A stretch of DNA of 6,641 nucleotides from CAYJIX01 sp964370375 (GTDB taxonomy: Bacteria > Desulfobacterota > Desulfovibrionia > Desulfovibrionales > Desulfovibrionaceae): NCBI GenBank assembly GCA_964370375.1, contig CAYJIX010000093.1:1-6641 (forward strand), read 5' to 3'. Under the pieces are notes generated by a model. It saw only the letters and a list, made by a program, of their open reading frames with translations, was not told where the DNA came from and made no database searches. The translations under genes were made by a program, and so were the position numbers. Of the stretch, positions 1-5,810 are shown one piece after another (within the stretch, counting starts at the first letter, position 1; each line of letters starts with the position of its first letter).

Positions 1-5
1 CAACA

Positions 6-34
6 GCCTGTTAGCAATCTGCTACTTGCTAGGC
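6..34. other. Hairpin spanning the sirtuin stop codon
   Basis: TAGCAA (12-17) pairs with TTGCTA (26-31) around an 8-nt loop, and GCC (6-8) pairs with GGC (32-34) across a 3-nt bulge. On the minus strand this lies at the very end of the sirtuin gene, with the stop codon TAG in the loop. It could be the stem of a terminator, but the bases that would form the U tract are outside the window or mixed (TGTTG), so this is only a possibility. Confidence 0.25.
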
Positions 35-786
35 AACTGCACCATGCCGGCAAGTTCGGTAAACAATGAAGCAAGGTCGGTGAACGTTCCTTCTGCGTAC
101 CGATCAAGGGCAGTTGGGTCTGCATTGACAAGCACAAGTTGTCCGCCTTGCTGCAAGGTGATTTCAGGTATTGATGCTGCCGGATACACGGTCAAGGACG
201 AGCCAAGCACCAGCATAAGATCTGCTTTTTGGGCATGGTCAAAGGCGTTTTGCAAAACGTCTCGCGGCAAAGCTTCACCAAAAAATACGATGCGCGGTTT
301 GATAATGCCTTGGCATTTTTTGCAGGACGGGGTTTGACTTGCCTCTAGCATGTCCATGATTTCGTCAAACGAATATTCTTTGTTGCAGGAAAGGCAATAG
401 TGCAGGGCAGGCGAGCCGTGTACTTCCAGCACCTTTGAAGAGCCTGCCTTTTGATGCAATAGGTCAATATTTTGCGTGATAACGGCTTTAATATGGTTTT
501 GGCGTTCAAGTTTAGCCAAAACATGATGGACAATGTTTGGTGTAACTTCTTTGTATGTATAGATATAATCACGAGCCCACGAATAATAATACGATGGATC
601 TCGCACAAAGGCTTCAATCTGGAACAAGCGTTCAGGGTCAATTTCAACGCGTTTGTACAGACCGTCTTTACCCCGAAAATCCGGAATACCAGACAAGGTG
701 GAAATGCCGGCCCCTGTAAGGACAACACAATGTTTTGCCGCACGTATGGCGGCATACAAAGCTTCTGCGTTTGATATTTTGTGCAC
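22..786 (-). CDS. Sir2-family NAD-dependent protein deacetylase (class U-like sirtuin)
   Basis: The 254-residue protein carries the complete sirtuin core. Visible motifs are the NAD-binding GAGIS (25-29) and GIPDFR (33-38), TQNID (104-108), the catalytic His in VHGS (H123), a zinc site of two Cys pairs (C131/C134 and C155/C158), FFGEALP (168-174) and GSSLTVYPA (195-203). Sirtuins remove acyl groups from lysine using NAD+, giving nicotinamide and O-acetyl-ADP-ribose, and act in the cytoplasm. The stretch GIPDFRGKDGLYK and the spacing of later blocks resemble the Thermotoga maritima-type (class U) enzymes more than the CobB/SIRT5 desuccinylase type; this is a judgement from memory. The start is a GTG with GGAG 7 nt upstream; an ATG at 799 is out of frame. 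The gene lies 119 bp downstream of trmH on the same strand. No clear terminator or promoter is visible in that gap, so co-transcription is possible. Length is normal and nothing is missing. Confidence 0.95.
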   Translation of the reverse strand: MHKISNAEALYAAIRAAKHCVVLTGAGISTLSGIPDFRGKDGLYKRVEIDPERLFQIEAFVRDPSYYYSWARDYIYTYKEVTPNIVHHVLAKLERQNHIKAVITQNIDLLHQKAGSSKVLEVHGSPALHYCLSCNKEYSFDEIMDMLEASQTPSCKKCQGIIKPRIVFFGEALPRDVLQNAFDHAQKADLMLVLGSSLTVYPAASIPEITLQQGGQLVLVNADPTALDRYAEGTFTDLASLFTELAGMVQLPSK

Positions 787-793
787 AGTACAG

Positions 794-797
794 CTCC
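794..797 (-). promoter_or_regulatory. Ribosome binding site supporting the GTG start of the sirtuin
   Basis: On the minus strand GGAG lies 7 nt before GTG (786-784). This is a normal Shine-Dalgarno spacing and supports the GTG as initiator. No in-frame ATG is available immediately upstream. Confidence 0.6.
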
Positions 798-905
798 ATG
801 GTTGTTGTGGTAAACTGTAGTATTAAAAGCTTTTACAAGCTGTTTTATTCACGTTAAAAATGACTTTTTGCATACCTTACAGCAACAATCACAACTTCTG
901 CAATA

Positions 906-1493
906 TTATTTTTTAATCCATTTTTCCAAACGCTCGGCGTATTCTGCTTCATCATAGCTTGGGGTGCTGTACATGCCTGCAAGCACACGCTGGCGTGCGG
1001 CTTCTGCAAGCAAAATGGCGGCAGCTACAGACACATTAAAGCTTTGAATCATGCCGTACATGGGGATATACAATTCACCGTCCACGGCTGTGGCCAATTC
1101 TTCGGGAACGCCTTTGTGCTCGTTCCCCATGACAATGGCTGTGGGGCGGGTTAAATCGTATTCGCCAACGGGTTTTGCCGTGGCAGAACAGCTTGTGGCT
1201 AAAATTTGGCAACCTTTGGCGTGAAGTGTATTGATAAGTCCCTCTTTGTCCGAATGGCGCACCGTATCAACCCATTTTCGCGCAGAAGCCGAGCTTTTAC
1301 GGCCAAGGCTTGGAAAAGTGGTATCCGTATAATATAAATGGATTTCAGACACACCAAAGGCGTCGGCACTGCGATAAATGGCCGATACATTGTGTGGGTC
1401 GTGGATATTGGACAAAACCAGGGTCAAATCCTTTTGCCGCCAGGACAATACTTGTTCTAGTCTGGCGCGCCGCCTTGGGGTTATGTCTGCCAT
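906..1493 (-). CDS. trmH: TrmH-type tRNA (guanosine-18-2'-O)-methyltransferase
   Basis: This is a SPOUT-class (SpoU family) methyltransferase that uses S-adenosylmethionine to methylate the 2'-OH of ribose, expected at G18 in the D-loop of tRNA. Numbered from the preferred ATG (195 residues), motif 1 is NIHDPHNVSAIYRSADAFG (29-47) with Asn35 and the catalytic Arg at position 41, the same number as in well-studied TrmH enzymes. Motif 2 is IVMGNEHKGV (120-129) and motif 3 is IPMYGMIQSFNVSVA (143-157); both form the knotted cofactor site. The N-terminal RRARLEQVLSWRQKDLTLV and the short C-terminal tail favour TrmH over TrmL or RlmB. A TTG at 1511 would add six residues, but it lies upstream of AAGGA, which sits 6 nt before the ATG at 1493, so the ATG is preferred. 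The sirtuin gene follows on the same strand after 119 bp. Confidence 0.92.
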   Translation of the reverse strand: MADITPRRRARLEQVLSWRQKDLTLVLSNIHDPHNVSAIYRSADAFGVSEIHLYYTDTTFPSLGRKSSASARKWVDTVRHSDKEGLINTLHAKGCQILATSCSATAKPVGEYDLTRPTAIVMGNEHKGVPEELATAVDGELYIPMYGMIQSFNVSVAAAILLAEAARQRVLAGMYSTPSYDEAEYAERLEKWIKK

Positions 1494-1499
1494 ATGTAT

Positions 1500-1504
1500 T
1501 CCTT
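1500..1504 (-). promoter_or_regulatory. Ribosome binding site fixing the trmH start
   Basis: On the minus strand AAAAAAGGA ends 6 nt before the ATG at 1493. With the alternative TTG at 1511 this Shine-Dalgarno sequence would lie inside the coding region, which argues for the ATG. Confidence 0.7.
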
Positions 1505-1511
1505 TTTTCAA

Positions 1512-1935
1512 AGTTCACCGTGTGCATGCAGGGTTAGGTGGTGACGGTGCAAAAAAAACAATGCTCTACAAAATGTGTTCTTTTTGCAGTCGGGTGCAAC
1601 TGCGCAAAAAAGCCTTTGCAAGCCTTGATCGGTTGGCACATCGCCCCATTGTAATGACTACTTTTCTTTAGCACATGAACCAAAGAAAGGCAAAAGCAAA
1701 AACCATGGATGGAACGCTGGTTGTGTGCATCCTTTTAGCAAGGTCACAAAGGCAAAATGCTTCATCGTTGCTTGGATCAAACGTAACGACAAAGGCCTTG
1801 TTTTTGTGTTTAAATGACTGTTCGTTGTTGTTTTCAGCAAAAAAATTTGGTGGCAACAGTAGTTTTTTGGCAAGATATTGTGCTCATGCTGTTGCAAAAC
1901 TTGAGTATGAGCAAAATTGAACGGGTAAAATGATA
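1512..1935. other. AT-rich intergenic stretch without a supported gene
   Basis: Open frames of 60-97 codons exist on both strands, but they lack ribosome binding sites, start mostly with TTG or an unsupported ATG, and resemble no family I recognise. The most protein-like is a minus-strand frame (1856 to 1668, TTG start, 62 codons) encoding a polar N-terminal half and a hydrophobic end FAFAFLWFMC; it could be a decayed gene. A hairpin with arms GCAGT (1586-1590) and ACTGC (1599-1603) is flanked by T and A runs that could extend the pairing; it lacks a following T tract on either strand, so it is not a good terminator. The sequence CTTTTCTTTAGCACATGAAC around 1662-1681, followed by CCAAAGAAAGG, looks like a degenerate inverted repeat (CTTTTCTTT / AAAGAAAGG). 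The trmH promoter must lie here on the minus strand, but I cannot place it reliably. Confidence 0.6.
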
Positions 1936-1965
1936 TTGACAACCAAATTCAACAAAGTGTATATG
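1936..1965 (+). promoter_or_regulatory. Sigma70-like promoter with no obvious gene downstream
   Basis: A perfect -35 box TTGACA (1936-1941) is followed after 18 bp by TATATG (1960-1965), a fair -10 box. Transcription would start near 1972 on the plus strand. The next real gene on that strand begins about 700 bp later, so the promoter either drives an untranslated transcript or is a chance match in AT-rich DNA. Confidence 0.4.
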
Positions 1966-1998
1966 TCCTAAAAATGTACAAATTTTATGTTCACGGTT

Positions 1999-2292
1999 TT
2001 GCAGGGTGCAACATTGTCACGACTTGTACTTACGGTTTAGGCTGTAACGTATTGTACGCTTTGTTCCTTAGGGGAGGGGCCTCTTACATATTGAAGAATG
2101 ATTGTTGTCGTGCTTGTACGTAATGCAACACCTTGCATGGATGCGCTGGTTTGCTGCGCAGAATTGTTGTGCTTGCGCGTATTTTTACGCACGCTGTTGT
2201 GCTTTTGTGCGGTACAAATCGTATGCAGCGGCAACACTTTTTTGATGTGTTTGTTGAACAATAGGCCATGTATGTTCAATACGTTGCCGCTG
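1999..2292 (+). other. Hairpin-rich region, candidate structured non-coding transcript
   Basis: Downstream of the promoter at 1936 several stems follow one another. TTGCA/TGCAA (1999-2003 with 2007-2011) has loop GGG. ATGCAA/TTGCAT (2123-2128 with 2133-2138) has loop CACC. TGCGC/GCGCA pairs 2142-2146 with 2156-2160. GCGTA/TACGC (2177-2181 with 2186-2190) has loop TTTT. A 10-bp outer stem CAGCGGCAAC/GTTGCCGCTG (2226-2235 with 2283-2292) encloses a 7-bp inner stem TTGAACA/TGTTCAA (2254-2260 with 2273-2279). A near-duplicate GTTGTGCTT flanks the fourth hairpin. No member of a known RNA family (tmRNA, RNase P, SRP RNA, tRNA) is recognisable, and no U-tract terminator follows the last stem. The open frames here (for example 79 codons from 2098, Cys-rich) lack ribosome binding sites and do not look like proteins. 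Confidence 0.25.
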
Positions 2293-2388
2293 GTTATGCA
2301 ATGCCTTTCTTCAACGTATGGAAAAATGCTACCTTAAAAATATAAAGGCGGTCATTGGGTATTTTTCGTGAAGCTATAGGGTCTTTCT

Positions 2389-2407
2389 GATAATGAAAGT
2401 TGTTATC
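2389..2407. promoter_or_regulatory. Fur-box-like operator upstream of the TonB-dependent receptor
   Basis: The 19-mer gataatgaaagttgttatc matches the classical Fur consensus GATAATGATAATCATTATC at 15 of 19 positions by my count, including both outer GATAA/TTATC arms. Fur with ferrous iron represses promoters carrying such sites. A GATAAT at its left end could serve as a -10 box, with a poor -35 (TCGTGA, 2366-2371) 17 bp upstream, so repressor binding would cover the promoter. If so, the receptor mRNA has a leader of about 270 nt. The match is seen in the sequence; binding and promoter use are inferred. Confidence 0.5.
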
Positions 2408-2441
2408 TGTAAAAGAGAGTGTTTTTTAACGCGTCGGGCAT

Positions 2442-2483
2442 GCATTTAAACACGCATTTGGGGCACGCATTTGGGGCACGCAT
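2442..2483. repeat. 13-bp short tandem repeat, about 3.3 copies
   Basis: Two exact copies of GCATTTGGGGCAC (2454-2466, 2467-2479) are preceded by a degenerate 12-nt copy GCATTTAAACAC (2442-2453) and followed by a partial GCAT (2480-2483). The repeat lies between the Fur-like site and the receptor start codon, so it would be in the mRNA leader. The period is not a multiple of three or of a DNA turn, which fits replication slippage better than a phased binding array. Confidence 0.7.
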
Positions 2484-2674
2484 AACGAAGACAACATGCA
2501 ATAAGCAGGCAAAAAAGGGGATCCTGTGTAGCGCAAGAACCATCTTTTTGCGCTCACAAAAATATAGGATTAGTCATTGGAAGTTTGGCAAGTGTGTAAA
2601 GCATAGCAACGTACTGCCCAAGCACAGTCAATACTAAAGTATCATCTTTAACATGCATCATAGAAGGGGATTGT
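2484..2674 (+). other. Probable untranslated leader of the receptor mRNA
   Basis: No gene is visible. It contains one stem, AGCGCAA (2530-2536) with TTGCGCT (2548-2554) around an 11-nt loop, and a short palindrome ATACT-AA-AGTAT near 2633-2644. I see no cobalamin, TPP or other recognised riboswitch core. The ribosome binding site of the receptor, GAAGGGGA (2663-2670), ends 4 nt before the ATG. Confidence 0.45.
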
Positions 2675-5296
2675 ATGAAAAAAAAGATTCGTTGGAATTA
2701 TGGCATTATTTTAGCCATAGCCATACTATGGCCCACAGGTGCCATGGCTGCTGAAGGCAGAGCGTTGCTGCCTTCTGGTGCGCCGCGCACGCCTGTTGTT
2801 CAGGAGGCAGAACCTGCTGCGCCCACAACAACGCAGGCTCCTGCCGAGGTAGCTCCTGCTAAGGCAGAAGAAGCTCAAACCGAGGCAGAAGAAACAGGAA
2901 CCGTCCACAAGCTTCCTGCCATAACTGTTGAGGATAGGGAGGTCACATCCGGTTTATACAGCATTGAGGGCGAAGCCTTGCGCACCATTCCCAACAGAAC
3001 GGGTACTGTTACGGGCGCGCTTAAAGCCATGCCCAATGTGCAATACAGTATTACGGAAGGAGGCTCGCAACAAGGTGGGGAAATCAGCCCTCCTCGTATA
3101 TCCATTTACGGTGCAAAACCGTATGAAAACAATTTTATGATTGATGGCATGACCATAACCAATACGTTAAATCCTGTTGGGCTTGAAGGTTATGGCAACG
3201 ATGGCCTGCTTAGCGGTAACCAAAATGATCTTATCCCGGCAGGTGGTGATCAGGACATTTTTTACGATACAGAATTGATCGAAAGTATCGATATTTACAC
3301 CAACAACGTGCCTGCCAAATACGGCAATTTTGTGGGCGGTGTTGTGGATGCTTCGCTTCGCGATCCCAGAACAGACAAATGGCATTTTAGATTAAAAGGT
3401 GCCATGACAGAAAGCCGCTGGTACGGCACGCGCGATACCGATGAAAGCTCACAAGATGCTTATTCCCAGCCAAACTATGACATTTACAATTATTCGGTGC
3501 TGGCAGAAGGCCCGGTAACGGAGAATTTTGCCGTAATGTTTGGCTATACCGGAACCTATTCAAACATTCCTTTAACGTTTGAAGACAATGACACTGAAGG
3601 TGTTCTTGAAACCAAAGACCAAAAAAGGTTCAGCCAAAACTTTTTTGCCAAAGCAACCTTGCAAGCCACCGAAGATTTACGCTTTAGCTTGGATGCAAGC
3701 TATGCCCCCTATGAAGATTATCGCTGGCGTACAGGGTGGGACAGATCAGGTCAAAATATGACCAACGACGCGCTTCGTGTGGCTTTGCAAACCGAATACG
3801 CCACAATGTATGGTGATTTTGATGTGAACCTTAGCTATCTTCATTCAGGCTACAGCATCGATGCCGATGAAAACTATGTTTTTACAGACACGATGGCTGA
3901 TCAGTCCTGGGGTGGTTATGGCGACAGAGAAACACAAAAAGATCAATTCATAGCCAAGCTTGATTATGAAAGCCCCCGTTTTGGCGAAGGCTGGTTCAAC
4001 TGGAAGGTGGATACAGGCGTTGAGCTTAATGTTACAGCCATGGACGTATGGGCAGAAGAAGCCGCAGGCGATATCTGGGTGGTACTGCCTACCATGTCTA
4101 TTCGTACCCTTTCTGAATACGATGAATCAAGCCAGTCAAACAGCTTAACAACCCTAGGCTTTTATGTTCAGAGCGAATTCAACTTTGAACGGGTAACCTT
4201 TACGCCGGGTCTTCGTGTTGATACGGACTTTTTTACCGACAATGTGGACGTTGCACCGCGTTTAAAGCTTGAAGTAGATGTGCTCAATAACGACATGTTC
4301 CGTGTGGTTGGCGGGTATAACCGCTATTACGGTTCTGCCTTGCGTCAATACGCCTTTGACCAATACAGACCTTTTAAAACAATACAAACACGAACACTTA
4401 CAGGACTAGATCCCACAACAACCTACCGTTTGGGCGCAGACAGAACCTTTGACATTGACGGCGTAAAAACGCCCCATGCCGATGAATACACTGTGGGCCT
4501 TATGGGAACCATTGCAGAATTTGATTACTCCCTTGATTTTACCTACAGGGAATACAAAAACCAGCTTTTAACCGAGGAAGTGGGCGAACGAGATCTCACC
4601 GTAGATGGTCTGGATTATACGGAAAGCATCTACGAGCTCAACAACGATGGCTACAGCCAGTATAAAGGGGCAACGCTAACGGTAGGCCGTGGTTTTGATT
4701 TGGGTAAATGGGGCAGTCACTATATTGGTTTGGGTGCCACCATATCTGAAACCAAAACCTTTAACGGTGCCTACAACAACGAAACAGACCTCTCTACCTC
4801 ATACGGCAGAAACTACGATTACGGCAACGTCTATTATAATGGCGAATACGTAAGCCGTAGCAGCTTGCCTGCAGACGATTACAACGCGCCTTTAACCTTA
4901 ACCTTAAATATTCGCAGCTCGTTTTGGGATGATCGGATTCGTGTCAACTGGGTAAACCGTTGGCGTGATAGTTCTGAAGGCTTGATGTATGACAGCCGCT
5001 ACAGCGATGAAACGCCTTATGGTACAACGTCCGGCAGCACCACCAGCACCTCAAGCAGTTGGGTCAACCCTGATGGCGATTATGTAGACGCCTATAAAGA
5101 AGGCCATATTAAAGGCGGACTTGTTTCTGATATTAACATAGAGGTGGACTTGTATAAAGATGAAGACCTCACCTTTGGTCTGAGCCTTGATGCCTATAAC
5201 ATCTTTAATACCTCATCTGAAACAGCAGTCAGCAGCGGCTATGAAAACCGCTCTGCAGGCACTTCGTATTGGCTTGGCTTTTACGCCACTTACTAA
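2675..5296 (+). CDS. TonB-dependent outer-membrane receptor
   Basis: The 873-residue protein has the usual layout of an energised outer-membrane transporter. Residues 1-25 are a Sec signal peptide (MKKKIRWNY, hydrophobic core, AMA before the cleavage site). Residues 26-78 form a long linker rich in Ala, Pro, Glu and Thr. A TonB-box-like segment LPAITVED follows at 80-87. The plug domain runs from about 93 to 235, with the typical ALKAMPNVQYS, RISIYGAKPYENNFMIDGM and ELIESIDIYTNNVPAKYGNFVGGVVD blocks. The rest is a beta-barrel of alternating aromatic and polar strands ending in WLGFYATY, with a terminal aromatic residue as needed for Bam-dependent insertion. Such receptors import ferric siderophores, haem, cobalamin or other scarce ligands using TonB/ExbBD. 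The substrate cannot be read from the sequence. ATG at 2675 with GAAGGGGA upstream is a firm start. The gene stands alone: a Fur-like site lies upstream and an intrinsic terminator directly downstream, and no transporter or siderophore gene is adjacent. Confidence 0.92.
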   Translation: MKKKIRWNYGIILAIAILWPTGAMAAEGRALLPSGAPRTPVVQEAEPAAPTTTQAPAEVAPAKAEEAQTEAEETGTVHKLPAITVEDREVTSGLYSIEGEALRTIPNRTGTVTGALKAMPNVQYSITEGGSQQGGEISPPRISIYGAKPYENNFMIDGMTITNTLNPVGLEGYGNDGLLSGNQNDLIPAGGDQDIFYDTELIESIDIYTNNVPAKYGNFVGGVVDASLRDPRTDKWHFRLKGAMTESRWYGTRDTDESSQDAYSQPNYDIYNYSVLAEGPVTENFAVMFGYTGTYSNIPLTFEDNDTEGVLETKDQKRFSQNFFAKATLQATEDLRFSLDASYAPYEDYRWRTGWDRSGQNMTNDALRVALQTEYATMYGDFDVNLSYLHSGYSIDADENYVFTDTMADQSWGGYGDRETQKDQFIAKLDYESPRFGEGWFNWKVDTGVELNVTAMDVWAEEAAGDIWVVLPTMSIRTLSEYDESSQSNSLTTLGFYVQSEFNFERVTFTPGLRVDTDFFTDNVDVAPRLKLEVDVLNNDMFRVVGGYNRYYGSALRQYAFDQYRPFKTIQTRTLTGLDPTTTYRLGADRTFDIDGVKTPHADEYTVGLMGTIAEFDYSLDFTYREYKNQLLTEEVGERDLTVDGLDYTESIYELNNDGYSQYKGATLTVGRGFDLGKWGSHYIGLGATISETKTFNGAYNNETDLSTSYGRNYDYGNVYYNGEYVSRSSLPADDYNAPLTLTLNIRSSFWDDRIRVNWVNRWRDSSEGLMYDSRYSDETPYGTTSGSTTSTSSSWVNPDGDYVDAYKEGHIKGGLVSDINIEVDLYKDEDLTFGLSLDAYNIFNTSSETAVSSGYENRSAGTSYWLGFYATY

Positions 5297-5307
5297 AAAC
5301 CATACCG

Positions 5308-5326
5308 TATCAGCTAAAAGCTGATA
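5308..5326. other. Small hairpin just after the receptor stop codon
   Basis: TATCAGCT (5308-5315) is the exact complement of AGCTGATA (5319-5326), giving an 8-bp stem with loop AAA. It is not followed by a T tract. It sits 11 bp after the stop codon and just before the stronger terminator, so it may protect the mRNA end or simply be incidental. Confidence 0.5.
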
Positions 5327-5333
5327 TAATGAC

Positions 5334-5374
5334 AACAACCTGCAAAGAGCGCGCTCTTTGCAGGTTGTTTGTTT
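5334..5374 (+). terminator. Intrinsic terminator of the TonB-dependent receptor gene
   Basis: Positions 5334-5351 and 5352-5369 are perfect reverse complements, forming a 36-bp palindrome with a GC core (AGAGCGCGCTCT). The right arm runs into TTGTTTGTTT (5365-5374), a T-rich tail. It begins 37 bp after the receptor stop codon and should end its transcript. The opposite strand lacks a good T tract, so the palindrome is probably directional. Confidence 0.8.
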
Positions 5375-5466
5375 ATGAAGCAGTACATTCTTGGCTCTAA
5401 TTACATAAAGTGTGTAAAAATGATAACATCTCGATAGTACAAGAAAAATCAGATTTGCACATGGTT
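5375..5466. other. Short AT-rich spacer, nothing recognised
   Basis: Between the terminator and the long inverted-repeat element I see no gene or RNA. AATGATAACATC near 5419-5430 faintly resembles half a Fur site but has no symmetrical partner. Confidence 0.4.
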
Positions 5467-5479
5467 TAAAGGCATGCCG

Positions 5480-5510
5480 CCTGTGCCCTTTAGGGTATAA
5501 AAGGCACAGG
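5480..5510. repeat. Hairpin within the left arm of the element
   Basis: CCTGTGCC (5480-5487) and GGCACAGG (5503-5510) are perfect complements around a 15-nt loop. In the right arm the equivalent stem has decayed, which suggests the left arm keeps the more original form. Confidence 0.6.
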
Positions 5511-5520
5511 TGGACTGCCA

Positions 5521-5551
5521 CGTCCTCACTGCGTTCGTCCTCGCAGTGACG
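5521..5551. repeat. Inner palindromic hairpin of the element
   Basis: CACTGCG (5527-5533) pairs with CGCAGTG (5542-5548) around an 8-nt loop, and CGT (5521-5523) pairs with ACG (5549-5551) across a 3-nt bulge. This is the recognisable core of the common intergenic palindrome family; the corresponding part of the right arm (5667-5703) has diverged. Confidence 0.6.
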
Positions 5552-5810
5552 TTGTGGTACAACAGCCTTGCCTCGTAAAAGTGACTTTGTGCTGGCAAAG
5601 GAATTTGAAACAGAGGATTTCGCGTCACTACGTCCGTAATGTAGCACAAAACCTTCGCGCCACAGTGTCAACTGCGAGGAAACCTGAGCTTCGCTAAGGG
5701 TGACGTGGCAGTCCATTGTCTTTTATACCCTAAAGGGCACAAATGGTATGCCTTTAGATTACGTACAACGGACAAAAAATACATACGTTACGCAACTAGG
5801 GCCAAGAGCT

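Larger units (their letters stand above)
5467..5756. repeat. 290-bp long inverted-repeat element (MITE-like or composite intergenic repeat)
   Basis: The left arm (5467-5524) and right arm (5702-5756) are reverse complements over 55-58 nt with about six mismatches and one 3-nt gap. Both contain TGTGCCCTTTAGGGTATAAA and end inward with TGGACTGCCACGTC. Pairing continues inside: GTCACTGCGAGGA (reverse strand of 5537-5549) corresponds to GTCAACTGCGAGGA (5667-5680), and TTTGTGCT (5586-5593) pairs with AGCACAAA (5643-5650). The whole unit can therefore fold into one long imperfect hairpin centred near 5612. Smaller hairpins sit inside it: CCTGTGCC/GGCACAGG (5480-5487 with 5503-5510) and CACTGCG/CGCAGTG (5527-5533 with 5542-5548). 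The core resembles the widespread 'CACTGCGAGGA...GTGGCAATCC' intergenic repeats of many bacteria, including Desulfovibrio-type genomes. No transposase and no clear target-site duplication are visible. Open frames across it (such as the one giving RHCEDERSEDVAV) are translation artefacts of the repeat. Confidence 0.85.

Noticed and set aside
26..774. Several frames of 100-136 codons opposite or inside the sirtuin gene
   Set aside because: Shadows of a gene with complete catalytic motifs.
1554..1603. Stem-loops TGCAAAAA/TTTTTGCA and GCAGT/ACTGC as a terminator between trmH and upstream DNA
   Set aside because: T runs precede and A runs follow the stems on both strands, the opposite of an intrinsic terminator, and no gene ends here.
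2098..2337. Plus-strand Cys-rich 79-codon frame in the large gap
   Set aside because: GAAG is too close to the ATG for a ribosome binding site, composition is atypical, and the region is better explained by RNA stems.
2419..2637. Plus-strand 72-codon frame in the receptor leader
   Set aside because: GTG start with no spaced ribosome binding site and it runs through the tandem repeat; it does not look like a leader peptide.
2341..2674. Riboswitch (cobalamin or TPP) upstream of the receptor
   Set aside because: None of the conserved core motifs of these riboswitches can be found in the leader.
5419..5430. AATGATAACATC as a second Fur half-site
   Set aside because: No symmetrical second half and no gene directly downstream on either strand.
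5213..5716. Minus-strand open frame of 167 codons overlapping the receptor end and the long repeat
   Set aside because: Its sequence (RHCEDERSEDVAV, LLYPKGH) is the typical artefact of translating intergenic palindromic repeats, it crosses the terminator palindrome, and it overlaps the firmly supported receptor gene.
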